A stretch of DNA of 64,000 nucleotides, taken from Pseudoscleropodium purum. Its lineage: Eukaryota; Streptophyta; Bryopsida; Hypnales; Brachytheciaceae. Both the position numbers and the translations under genes were made by a program. The notes beneath the pieces are model-generated. The model did no database searches. It was given only the letters and a program-made list of their open reading frames with translations, and was not told where the DNA came from. Positions 37,750-49,528 of this stretch are shown here, in pieces (within the stretch, counting starts at the first letter, position 1; each line of letters starts with the position of its first letter). Where the stretch lies: positions 6,760,501 to 6,824,500 of the forward strand of contig OZ017796.1 in NCBI GenBank assembly GCA_963969395.1, written 5' to 3'.

Positions 37750-38315
37750 CATTAGAGGATTTCTAGCAACATTAGAAGATTTGGGGGGTCTCTAGAAGTC
37801 TATTTTGGGACCGTTCCCCTGTAGCTATTCCTCCTAGTGGAGGGAATGGCCCGTTGTTAGAAAAGAAAATTAAAAAAATTAAATTAAATTAAAATTCTTC
37901 AAATGCCAAAAAAAGTCTTGATAAAAATTTAAATAAATAAATTTGGGCAATGACCTGGCAAAGTCTCAACCACATCATTTTGTTGCATTGAATCTATTCC
38001 CTACATTTACAAACTGTGATAACTCGTAGGCTTCCAAAAACCCCAAAAATCTTCTAATGCTTTGGAGGGCTCTGAATTCCATGGGTTGCTATCATTGGAG
38101 GAATAGCCTTGCAGTTGCTGCATGACATGGCATGGTAACTACCACATCACTAAAAAAATAATTTTGAAAATGAAATTTAATCTTTCTACTTTTTTTCCAT
38201 TCTAAATTTTTTTTTTTTAATTATTTTTTTAAAAATTGACAACAAAAACAATGGGAACAAGGGTGAAGGAACATGCCTAAAACAGCCCTTCCAAACCCCC
38301 AGAAATCCTCAAATG
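37750..38315. mobile_element. Outer MITE interrupted near its left end
   Basis: The left terminus CATTAGAGGATTTCTAGCAA (37750-37769) continues after the inner MITE as CTTTGGAGGGCT. The right terminus in reverse complement reads CATTTGAGGATTTCTGGGGG and then TTTGGAAGGGCT. The terminal repeats match over about 32 bp once the inner copy is set aside. Confidence 0.65.
37770..38059. mobile_element. MITE, CATTAGAAG family, copy 3 (inner)
   Basis: Ends are CATTAGAAGATTTGGGGGG and, in reverse complement, CATTAGAAGATTTTTGGGG. The interior shares GTTCCCCTGTAG, GGAGGGAATGGCCCG and GTGATAACTCGTAGGC with the other two copies. It is inserted 20 bp inside the terminus of the outer MITE. Confidence 0.8.
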
Positions 38316-39360
38316 TTTTGGCTGCAAGTGGCAAAAATTTTGTACTAGGCAATTGATTGAAATAAAAATTATATTCCTAGAAAGTTGATATATTTTCCTA
38401 TCTTCCAATGGAGTTTTAAAAAATCACAATGAAAATTGAGACTATAAGAACCTACCCAAGTTCACTTTATAACCCCAGAGGGGATTATAGGATTTAGGTG
38501 CACAATGTCACAAAATGAAGGTATATTGTTATCCTAGGGGGATGGACATATTCTCATCCATTCATTTATTCGACCAAAATTGAAATAGATGCAATATGAG
38601 ATGGAACTAAACTATCTTCATGTCAAACCTTGTTATTTTCAATTTTTTTAAATGGAACATTTTTTTTTTTTGTAAAAAGATTGTTGAAAAATTTTCAATG
38701 GAGTGGGACTAGTATATACTATTTGACTATCTTGATTGCATCAAATTGGTCATAAAAGGAAGTTGTCTTTTAACCCCTTAAAGACTAGTGGATAGTCAAA
38801 ATTTCAAAAATTGTAAAGATGGATTATAAAATATAGTCTAGAAATTAATTTAATGATCACTTTCAAAAAAGTTGTAAAATAATATTCATAGATCATTTTC
38901 ATATAATTAGATCTAATACTAAACTAATCAACATTTTCATAAAATTTAAAACCAAAAATTCAAAATTCCTACTAAAATGGATTGTAGATGGTTATTTTAA
39001 ATTTTTACAAGATTTTTTTCTCTTTGAGTGCAAAATGTTAAGTTCTAATTATTATGGTTTTCAAGAATCCTATTTCAACTTCTTATTCAAGTTGTTTATT
39101 AAGAACCATATTTTGAATTAAAAAGTTATTTTTCAAGGTCAAATATTCTTGTATCCTTTAAACTATAGAATATTTGAAAATCTATATTGTACAAATGTAA
39201 GAAAATTAATATAAGAATCTACAAATGCATAGATATAGATGAACCAAGGTTCATAGTACTAGAAATATGTTTTAAGAAATTTGAATGTTCATTCCTTTAG
39301 GGATAAAAAATTTAAGCATTACTTTAGATGAATATGAAGTTATTTGAGTACATTCTTTCA
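38316..39360. other. AT-rich repeat debris
   Basis: No gene. A TTAACCCCTTAAAGAC end-like sequence near 38768 suggests another worn TTAA-family terminus. The rest is AT-rich without clear structure. Confidence 0.4.
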
Positions 39361-40000
39361 TTAGATTATTTGACTTTGAATCTTCTTACCTTTAAATTTT
39401 TGCACTAAACATTTTAATTTTAATATTTTATTATGTTGAAGAATCGGGTTGAAAGTCTAAGATGAAAAATTCTAAAATACTAATATTAGAAATATAGTCC
39501 TTTAAAAATTTCTTAAGTAGAAGTTATTATGAGATTGAAGGAAAAACTAATTTGTTAATAGCTCTAAGAATTGAAGCACACTAAATAAATCCCAACTATG
39601 AGATTATTCTAGCAAGCATGCTTGACCTCGCGGAATTTTATTTTTTTGAAAATTGTAAGAATTTAATACATAAACAAATCTACTACAAGACAAAGGTGTG
39701 TTTTAAATATAATCCTAGTAGTATAGTCTTGTAAGTAATGACCTTTTAACAGATTTAAAAAAAAATTACTAGATGTACATGTATTTTCAATAAAATTTTA
39801 CTAAAAAATTCCTATAGAGGTCATTAACTTATAGGACCATACTACTAGGACCATAATTAAAACACACCTTTGTCTTGTAGTGATCCAATACATTATTTTT
39901 TCAAGAAGTTTTTACAATTGCCTACAAAACAAGAAGGTTCATAACTTTCACATCACTAATTCAATGGAATGAATCAAGGATTTAAATGTGTTTCAGATTT
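39361..40000 (+). mobile_element. Degenerate long TTAA-family fragment with CACTA MITE insertion
   Basis: Internal blocks TGACTTTGAA, TTATGAGATTGAAGGAAAAA and CATAACTTTCACATCAC match the intact long-family copies. The fragment is split at 39678 by a CACTA-type MITE. Confidence 0.55.
39678..39885. mobile_element. CACTA-type MITE with ATC target duplication (202 bp)
   Basis: The element spans 39681-39882, flanked on both sides by ATC. The ends read TACTACAAGACAAAGGTGTG and, in reverse complement, CACTACAAGACAAAGGTGTG. The inverted repeat continues for more than 50 bp. CACTACAAGA ends with a 3-bp duplication are typical of CACTA (EnSpm) elements. It has no coding capacity. Confidence 0.85.
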
Positions 40001-42807
40001 CTATTAATTTGTAACTTCAAAATCATATGTTAAATTGGTTCCATATTTATACATTTGAGTTTCATTCATACACCATAAGGTGTAAGTTTACTTTTGATTG
40101 TGTGTATATGTGTGATTGTTAGAAAGGTGTTTTTAGGCATGGTACTAGATCTACTTCAATACCTAATTATATTGGTTTGACTTTGTTTACAAAGTAGCAA
40201 CTTATCCTGTTACTTTGTACATTGAAGATGTCAAGTTTAGCAAAAGTAGAGTTGGTGTATTTAAGACACAATACCAAATAGTCAATTCAAATTTCAAATT
40301 ATTTCTATCAAGGGGAATCTTTATACATCAACAAGGTTAATTGCATATTATTGTTCATTGACCTACATGGGCTAACTTTGCCTTGAATCATTCACATAAA
40401 CTCTTAGAAGGATATAGACTCATTCTAATGATTGCAAAAATGAGGGGAAGTAAGAACCTTTGAGTTTCTAGAATATTTCTTCATTTCAAAATGCATCCAA
40501 GCTCAAAATTGGGATGACTTTAAAAATCACTTATCCAATTTTTTCCCCTAGTCTTTAGGATGGGTGATTTCTAAGACATAGTTTTTGTGGATGATTGCAT
40601 AGAACACCTATATCCTTTTGATGTTACATGTTGTGGATTTGATGTATCTTGTGTCATAATATTGGATTTATTGAGCCAAAAATATTAGTGAAGGTGGATG
40701 TTATCCTTCTAGTCATAGTAATTTTTTGGGTTTAAGGAGAAATCATTTTCTATGTAAATAGAATTTTGCTAAATTGACTCACTTTTCCATTTTTTATGTT
40801 TTTTAGACTTATGAAACCTAACTAGAATATTAAAAAAATTTAATGTCAACTTTTCACTTGTATTTCTACCAAGCCATGTACCTATAGTACAAAAGATGAT
40901 TAAAAAAGAATTCCTTCCTTCCTTCCTTCCTTTGTCATGGATTCAAAGAAAGTTATCTTGTGCACATTTATATCTTTTGGAAACACTTTTTCATCATTTA
41001 TTTGGTTGAATCCTATATTTAGCAAATTCTTAAACATGTCCAACTTGGAATTTTATTTTTTAAACATATTTACTAATTTTCAATAATTTGGAGTGAAAAC
41101 ATCAATTTTTTGAAATTTATGTAAACCTAATTTGTAAATTTATGTATTAAAAAAAAATTCAGAACGAAATTTTGGGAAATTATTGTTTTTATTATTTACT
41201 AATTATCCTTCTTTAAAATAGTACTACAATACCAACAAGCAATTACACCTTTTATAATAAAAAAAATGATTTATCTCTCTATAATGTGTCAAATTTGATC
41301 ATTTTTCTATTTTTGAATTTTATTATATTATTCCCCTTCCAAAAGAGACATTCTGAAAATGGTTTAAGTTGCAACTTGATATGTGCTAACAATAAGCTTC
41401 TTTTGTATCAATAAGTATATGATAATTTTTTTATATTCAATTTTGTTTTGTAGGAATTCTTCTAAATTGAAAAACATGAATAAACTTTTTTGAATTTTTT
41501 CCTAAATTTTTACTATTTTATAAAACTTAAATATTATAATATCTATTACTAAACTGTTTTTAAATAATCCATTTTTAGACTTTTTAAAAAAAAAAATGTG
41601 TTTAGAGCATGACCACTTGTATAGAATCAATGCTAGTATGAATGTTTAGTAATTAGTGATAAAACTCTAATTCAAAAAATAGTATTTAAGTTTGAAGTCA
41701 AGTGATTGTAGTTATTAGTCAAAGGTCAAATTTTCTCTACAACAATTATTTTCCCAAGTCATTTTTTTATAGAGTTCCTCTAATTCTAAAGTTTTTGTTG
41801 TTGTGTCTTGACCAAAATAGAAATACATTCCTAGAATTGAGATTCACTCAACTTTGAAGTATATATAATGCTTTCAACAAATGTCTATTGCTTGTTTTGC
41901 AATTTATCTCTACATCATTTGATTCAATTAGTTTTGAGACTAAAACAACAATGAATCTATTGGCTAGAATACATAATAATTAATAATCCAACATAATGAT
42001 GTATTTCCATTGACCATTGTAGTATAATTACACATGACTAGCCTAGCTTGATTCGCATATTTACAATGTAGTGTTAGTATTGCATTTATTCAAGTTTATC
42101 TACATGATAATAATAATTTCATTTCATTTAGAAATGATTTTTGAACTTTTAATTAAATTGGAATATAATTTTGAAAAAATATTATTTCTCTAACAATACT
42201 TCACAAAATTATACAAAAAGGGAGTTGTACATTGATTATTCAATTTTGTTTATTAGCAAGATTAATATTAAACTAGATTTAATGCATGTCTAATTTAAGA
42301 TTAGATTAGTGTATCTTTAGTTTCAAGACCTAAAATCATAACATATTGTATTAAAGTTGGAGATATACAAACTTCATATTAGCATGAATATTCTTGAATT
42401 CCTTAATTTTAAAATGAAGACTAATTCAATTATGTATATTAGGATTTAATCATTCCAAAATGCAAATACCAAATATTGCCACTTCAAAAATATAAAAGAA
42501 TCCGGCAGGGAAGATTGATCTTCAATACATCAACATAAAAGGTCAATTTGTTGGGAATTTACAAATTTTGAGGACTCGCTAAGATAAGCATAACTATAAG
42601 ATTAAAATTAATTGATTAGAAGTCTACTTTGGAGTCAAAATAAATCATGGTCAAGTTCTCAAAAAATGGTACAAGATCCAATTTTTTTGTACTAGTGAAT
42701 TTCTAGTGCATAATTTGATTAATTTCAAATGACAACTTAATAAATATAGAATTAATAAATTTGAAAGTTGAAGAAATACAATGTCTTTGAATTTGTTTTA
42801 AATTATT
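40001..42807. other. AT-rich gene-free stretch
   Basis: No gene and no clear element ends. A short CCTT-type microsatellite occurs at about 40914-40932. Confidence 0.45.
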
Positions 42808-42958
42808 CACTACAAGAAAAGGTGTGTTCTAGTAAGTGAGTTTTTAAGTATAGTCCTAAAAATAAAATTACAAATAATGACTTTTAAGGAGATTTTCAAC
42901 AAAATCTTACTAATATTGAAAACTCACTTAAAACACCCCTTTCTATTGTACTATAGTG
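42808..42958. mobile_element. CACTA-type MITE, second copy (151 bp)
   Basis: It starts CACTACAAGAAAAGGTGTG and ends, in reverse complement, CACTATAGTACAATAGAAAG followed by GGGTGTT. The flanking triplets are ATT and ACT, so the target duplication is imperfect or worn. It is non-coding. Confidence 0.7.
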
Positions 42959-43226
42959 ACTGTAACTTGATTTAAGACATGACTATCATAATACTAGTAG
43001 CTACTATATATTTAAATATTGTATTTTCCTTTGTATATGCTTAATAGTCTTTTTTGAACTTGAAGTGGAAAACAAGTCTACCAAACCTTTCAAAACTTAA
43101 ACATGTTGATTTGTTTTCAACTACATATGTAAAAAGGCAAAGTGACAATTAAGATCAAAAAATAATTCTAAATAATGAATGTGAACAAAAAAAAAATCTC
43201 ATGGAAATAGTTGTCCTTGGATTGAT

Positions 43227-44243
43227 TTAACTCCTAAAGTGCCACACTTGTGTTTTGCCAAAAACCACTCTAAAAAATTTGTATTTAATCCCTAAAAGAC
43301 CAAGGCCTTTTTTCTACCAAAAAACACTCAAAACTACCACTTCTGACTTCTATAGCAAAAGATGAAAAATTTTAAATTTTTTTTTCTACATTTAAACTTA
43401 GGATATTACACCAAAATATTATGAAAATGTGTTAAAAAAAATTTCAAAAATTTTGACTGCACAAATTGCAAGATATCTGTGTTTAAAGTAGAAAAAATAA
43501 GTTGTTCAATACATTGTAGGACTAGATTTTTTGACTTTGAACATTTTTAACTTTAATTTTTGTACTACAAAGATTTGAGCTTTAAATCTATATAGTATAT
43601 AATTGAATTGAGAGTTTAGAAAAAAATAATAATAATTCAAAAAAACTTAATTTTTATTTAAAAGAAAATTGTTAGGTAGAAATAGGTATGAGATGGAAAG
43701 AAAATCTAAATTATTAATATCTCTAAAATGGAATTAAAATGCACTAATTTCAGTGATGAGATTGTTTTAGAAAGCAAGATAAGCCATGTAAAACTCTTTT
43801 TTTTGAAACATTGTAAAAATTGCATTCAGAAATAAATTCTACGAGTTATTTTTTCAAGAAGATGCTCTAATTGCCTCCAAAACAAGATATTCTATAACTT
43901 TCTCATAAAAAATACAAATTCAATGAATCAAAGATTTTCATATATACAAAAATATAATCTATAAGGAAAAAATTTTTAAAAATTACAAATTATAAATTAT
44001 AAAAATTACAAATTAAAATTTTTGAAATTGTTTTTGTTGTCCCCTATTCCCTGTTTTGAACTTATCTAGGCATAAATTTTGATCCTAACCATTAATTGAA
44101 AAAAAAAAACTATATTCCCACAAAGATAATCATTTTTTCTATCTTCAAAAAAAGTTAAAAAAATCGGGAAATAATTTCAGCCCATAGGTACCTACTCAAA
44201 ATCCCATTTGTCCCCCAAAGGACAATGGTCCTTTAGGGATTAA
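43227..44243 (+). mobile_element. TTAA-flanked non-autonomous element, long family, with doubled left end
   Basis: The main element runs 43286-44243 (958 bp) between TTAA sites, with ends TCCCTAAAAGACCAAGG and, in reverse complement, TCCCTAAAGGACCATTG. A second left-end-like sequence, TTAACTCCTAAAGTGCC, starts 59 bp earlier (43227) and is followed by similar internal sequence, indicating a partial duplication of the terminus. It shares its full interior with the copies at 60077 and 55933. No open frame. Confidence 0.8.
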
Positions 44244-45201
44244 TGCTAATAACAAAAAATTTAAATATTTATGTCTTTGTATATAATTATTCAATGGTAG
44301 AATCTTGCACTAGACTAGTATAAAAATATACAAAAGAAAATTCAAAAACTTTGACCTTATTTATAGATTGGAGTAAATGTAGTAAAGACTAGCTAGTTTT
44401 GTTACATTTAGATAGTTTCTTTTGGAGTACTATAAAATCAGAAAATATTTTTTTCTTAAATATAAAAAATAAGAATTTTGTAAGCATTTGGAAGAAGAAA
44501 GTTTCCTAAGAAGGAAAAGCATTGAAAAATTTACTAAGTAGGAGTACTAGAAAAGTATAGAATCTCAAAGAAAATAGATACTTTGGCATTTTAGTTTGTA
44601 AAAAATATAAAAAATAATTTGAAAGAAAAAAATATTTGAAAATTTGCGAGAACTTTATGATGAAGAGATTTCACCAATAGAATGATTTTGAAACCATCTT
44701 TTACATTCAGAAATGTATGCACAAAGCTAGTTAGCTAATCATCCTATTAGCATGCACATGAAGGACACAAAATAAAGTTTTTTTTAAGTAACCTTTGATA
44801 GGCATATGACCATCTAGTATAGAAATAGACCCTAGAGATTTTAGTTCTAGATCATTAATTTGGGTATTCCCTAGTGCTAAAACCCCCTAGACCACAAAGT
44901 GCGACAAATTAGCTAAATTTAAATTTAAATATATGTTTCTTTTTGAAAATTTCTAGAACATAAGAATTCTAATTTCTGTTTAGTTATTTATCTTTAAAAA
45001 AATCTATAGTATTTCGGCTTCAATTTGCAAAAGTTATGGTTGATGACAATTCAACCAATCTAAATGTGATGCAAAATAGTACTAGTCTTTTTTGCATTCA
45101 CCCATTTATTTAGTGTTTAAAGAAAAGAAACAATTTTATTTGCACCTTTTCATACCTAGATTTCATGAAGTTATTATATTTTAAAATTTTCATTGAAAAT
45201 C
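44244..45201. other. AT-rich gene-free stretch
   Basis: I see no gene or clearly bounded element between the TTAA element and the hAT-type island. Confidence 0.45.
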
Positions 45202-45555
45202 TTTGAAGACAGGGTTGACAAATCAGTACGTCCGCCCCAAAATAGCGTCCGTAACTCGAACGTCCGTCCTCACGGACGCCATTGGACGCAGCATCCCTCC
45301 CGCCGTCGGAAGGCGAACGGCCCGAGGCGGATGCCCAGATCATGCGGATCACATCAGTCCGCGTGTCGATCAGACGACCGTAACCGAGTGGACGGCCGTA
45401 TCGGGGCAGACGGGTATCGGGGTGGACAGGCGGACGGGGCAGTCCTGACAGACGCTGCGTCCGCTAGGACCGCGAATGTCAGCGGATGCTGCGAACATAG
45501 CGTCCGTGTTCGGACGTCCCGGACATCCGATCGTCTTGTCAACCCTGTTTGAAGA
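45202..45555. mobile_element. hAT-type non-autonomous element, GC-rich (338 bp, 8-bp target duplication)
   Basis: The element runs 45210-45547. It starts CAGGGTTGACAA and ends TTGTCAACCCTG, perfect 12-bp terminal repeats with looser extension. Both sides carry TTTGAAGA (45202-45209 and 45548-45555), a perfect 8-bp target duplication. CAGGG-type ends plus 8 bp fit the hAT superfamily. The interior is much GC-richer than the flanks and holds a dozen or more copies of GTCCG/CGGAC in both orientations, like hAT subterminal transposase sites. Open frames across it are by-products of this composition. Confidence 0.92.
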
Positions 45556-48500
45556 AAACCTTGATTTTCATTTTTTTTTAATTGTTAAGTACAATTAGAT
45601 ACAAGCCTAAGTGAAGAAAATAAATCACTAATAGTTTTAAGATACTTTTATATTTTTCTTTGTTGCCTTGACTAGAGCATTTTGAGCTTAGTATAAGTTA
45701 GGATGGCAAAAGTACCACTACAAGTGCCAACTAAAATAGAAATTATAATCTAAGGAAGCTAATATATATATTTTTAAATCTTAACTACTAAAGGATTCAA
45801 GGGCATTTGGGGGTTTGGATCAATTTTTAACAAGCGATTGTAAAATTGCCAATGTGAATGCCAATTTTTTGGACTTACTGTTGGAATTTTGCACAAAGAT
45901 CAAAACAAAGATTCTTTTGAATGCAAATGAGATTTAATAGAATTTAGATAAATAGTTACAAATTCATGTTCAATTTAGTCTATTTGTTCTCAATATGAGT
46001 AAGTTTAGCATTAAGAATTTTCTTTATATTTTAGTTATTTTTGCTTTTTTTTTTTTTTTTTTTCTATAAACCATCACTTAAATTTCAAAACAAGTTATCA
46101 AATTGTACAAATTATAAGTCACATGCATTTTTCTAAATATTTTTGGAGAAATGAGCTACATATATATTTACAAAGTTTCATAATTTGAAAAAAAAATTCA
46201 AAATTTCAAGATGAGTGTCTTACAATTAATAATATGTAATCAATATGATTTAGAAGTTTTAATACAATTCACTTCAAAGATTTATCTATATGATGTTATA
46301 GACTTATAGTTGATTTTTTCAAAAAATAAAAATATTGTCTTACTTGTTTAGATTGAGATTGAAAATACATTTCACCTCACAAGTCTACATTAGCTTATTC
46401 AAATGGACAAAAATTAATGTACTTTTAATAATATGATACACATTCTCTAATGTTTATATTTTTCTTAAATGTATACTAGTCTTCCCTTCCAAAAATGCAA
46501 AATCTCAAAATGGACTTCTAATCCTTTAACTGTTCAAAATAAAATTTTAAAATTATGCCAATAATTGAAATCATAGAAACATACCGAAACTTTCATTTGT
46601 CCCTCGAGGAGACAACAATCCTGTAGGGATTAGTGCAAACTCCATAGTTGAAAACTCCTCCCATTGTGCATTGTGTCCTAGTCATTGTTTTGTTTATCCT
46701 TGCGAAGCCACACATGGTTTGCAGGTCTTTGAACCTCATGCAATGAAATTTTGTTTCATTTGTATAAAAAAAGAAAAAGAAGTTGAAAAAACACAGGTCA
46801 ATAATGATAGTATTAATTAACCTTGGAAAGACACTGCGACCCTAAAAGGTCCAATGGATGACTTCACTACATAGTAACTGTAGAAACAAAGATGCACCTA
46901 AGATACCTATTGGTGTAATAATCTGAGTCTTGGTCTGACTTAGTGCCTGCGTACCTCCAGGCCGGGTTGGTTAAATCATAGTCTCCGTAAGTACTGTTGT
47001 TTCCATAAGTCCTCTCTCGCATGGAGAATCCGTGCTGCCATGGCATGAAACACAAGCTTGCATTGTAATGTACTTACTCGGATCATTCTCATGCACATCG
47101 GCGAGCTTCCTGGAAACTTAGTATTCTAGAGCTCAAAACTGAAATGATCGATCTCAACTGGAAATTACTGTAATGGTTCGATCTGTTTGACCTCAGTTGC
47201 TGTCTCCATTTTGTAAATGCAAACAACAAGTGAACCAGCTTAGCACGTTACTCTCAAAGAAAAAGCGACTAGCTGTGGGCAGCGAAGGACTGAAGAGTGA
47301 GTGAGTGAGTCAATGTGCAGTACAGTACAGTAGTATCCGGAGCTTGCTTTCTGAGTGGCAACTTACTCACATTTTTTGTTTTTATATGACAGACAGAGAA
47401 TTTTATGTCAACGGCGAACCAGGTCGCACTCTGAAGTCTACAATCTAGAAATTTCAAGGACTTTTTTTACCACACAACTTCTCATTCATCCAAACTCCAA
47501 TGCTTAACTTTTTTACAAGAACCACACGTTTCGCGTGTGACGGATTTGATGAAATTGAGGTAAATAATATTGATATTTACAAAGATCGATATAAGCGAAA
47601 AGTCAAGAAAGGATTCCGGGCGCTGCGGGGTTCAGAAAGTACAAAGAGAAGGCACCTGGGAAACTTTAACACCAGTCAGGGTCAGACCAAGTAAAGATCA
47701 ACTATCTGAAGGCAAGTTTTTCTCGCAAGAAACTTACCATGTAACCCTCTCTGGCCCCCCACTCATGCCATACATTGTCAAAACAGGCCCAGAGCAGCTT
47801 GAATTTCTGGGAGTTCGATTCCTTCTTGAGTTTTCTAGTGGTCTTACGTACAGTCATACTCTGTAAGACTAGCCTATATATATTGCTCAATCTCTTCCGA
47901 ACTAACTTGAGCTCGCCTAATCAGTTCGCAAAATCCAAAGCGTCTAAACCGTAATCCCTCGAATCGAAGGAGAAACCTTTTACAACTAACATCGGGGAAC
48001 AAACCTGCGAGTCGGTTGAATGGCAAAAATAGATTAAATGTTGCAACTTCCTCAATTGAAGCTTCCTCGATCACACAGTAGCTATACGTGCAGACGCAAT
48101 AAAGAGGTTCATTTTTTTTTGCACCAAACTGTTGTATCGACTTGCAAATAGGTTTGTATTGACTTGTAGCTTGGTGCCGCAAGACCCTCCTTTCTACTAC
48201 GTACTGACGTAAGTAAGTACGTAACTTTGGTTAAGGGAACCGAAGTTTTCCTACCTTTGATCGAGTGGTCCAGACTCCAGAGCCAAAAAGAATTCCTGTT
48301 TATGTCCTTGCACTCTCATAATAATTGAAGTTGGCCACTGGAAACCATTGTCTCTAGTGCTTAAGAGAGAATCCACTCCGATCCTCATGCATGTTGCTGG
48401 CTAGCTACAGAAGTGACGAGCATTACGAAGTTGCTAGCTGTTGGGTAGGTAGGTCCGTGCAGTTTCGGTCTACAGCAAGTACCCCAATCATGCCAATGGT

Positions 48501-49528
48501 TACTTTCATTTAATTTCATCATATCATGAAGAAAGAATCACATGTGCACCGTTCCCCCATGTGGGCATCTCTCCTGTAGCTAGCATGACTCTACTCATGA
48601 CGTACCAACTTATGCCACGTTTGAAGATCATCCATAAGAAATGCAAATAGTAGATAATTAGGCAAATTTATACGCAAAGTGCACTACGTAGTGTCTACAC
48701 TATATCTATTATATCTATGTCTACAGCATTGTGTGCCTCGAAGTTAGAATTCCTACCCCATCCTCCTCCCGGCTCTCGAAATCATTTCATTTTCTTCTTT
48801 TCTTGAGGGTTCACCGGCCGTACCATGAGAATGGAATTGCGCAGTGTAAAGAAATCGACGTAGGAACTAGAGATAAACTCAAGGTTGCGTATTCGGAAAT
48901 AGGCGTAATAATTAACGCGGGGCGTCGATTTCCATAACAGTCGAGCTTTCGAATCTCTGAATTGTCAAAGATCGAATCGCCATCACTAAGATGACGTAGA
49001 GCCATTTCACGCCGTGTCAGCTCTTTCCAAGAATCTCAGAATTCGGTACTCCATAGCTAGACTCCAGGGCCGACAATATAATTACTCCGAATTACCAATA
49101 AATACTATTTTGATTTCATCCCATACTTTGAAACGATTTTTAATTAAGATAGGAAGCGTGGAGATTGATATCACAAGAATCTTCAAAGCACACAGCACAA
49201 ACAAGTTTAGAAATTAGCACACAAAGACACACTTACTCATCACAACGTCACCATGGCAATTGTGCAAATGAGTAACCCCATACCAGTCGTTGACTATGAA
49301 TTAGGTTACAAAAGCTCCTGACACCACACTGTGGTAAATCTTATTGCACAGTATAGCCACTCACATTATCAAGCCGCGCATATGGCGCGAGCTCTATTCA
49401 ATACTTCCCCAATGGCCAGAGAAATGCGGCCCAGCGGAAATTTAATTGCTAATTAGCTCAAAAGAATGCTGAATCAGAAAAAAACAAAAAAAACGAGAAC
49501 AATTGCATGCTCAATCCTAACTAAATTA
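45556..49528. other. Gene-free stretch and 3' flank of laccase copy 2
   Basis: AT-rich to about 46700, including a T-run near 46047 and a right-end remnant of the long TTAA family (TTTGTCCCTCGAGGAGACAA then GTAGGGATTAG, 46598-46640). From 46700 to 49500 the composition is more balanced but no family is recognised. Open frames at 46867-47055 and 47874-48182 (minus) look mildly protein-like but lack support. Confidence 0.45.

Larger units (their letters stand above)
36900..38482 (+). mobile_element. Degenerate TTAA-family element (long type) disrupted by nested MITEs
   Basis: Internal sequence matches the intact long-family copies at 43286 and 60077: GAATTGAATTGAAAATCTAG, GTATGAGATTGAAGGAAAAA, TGCATTCAAAAAAGAATCC and CTATAACTTTCTCATCAC, then a right-end remnant near 38440-38482. 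Two MITEs interrupt it at 37750-38315. The left end is poorly preserved. Confidence 0.6.

Noticed and set aside
40914..40932. CCTT microsatellite
   Set aside because: An ordinary short simple repeat with no associated feature.
45193..45552. Open frames of 62-119 codons on both strands across the GC-rich island
   Set aside because: They span the ends of the hAT-type element, run on both strands at once and are Arg/Asp-rich because of the GTCCG motif repeats. High GC simply removes stops.
46867..47055. 62-codon minus-strand frame with Tyr/Asn/Asp-rich, protein-like sequence
   Set aside because: No family recognised, short, and no partner exons seen. It could be an exon but I cannot support it.
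47874..48182. 102-codon minus-strand frame
   Set aside because: It starts from TTG with no ATG nearby and shows no motif or splice context.
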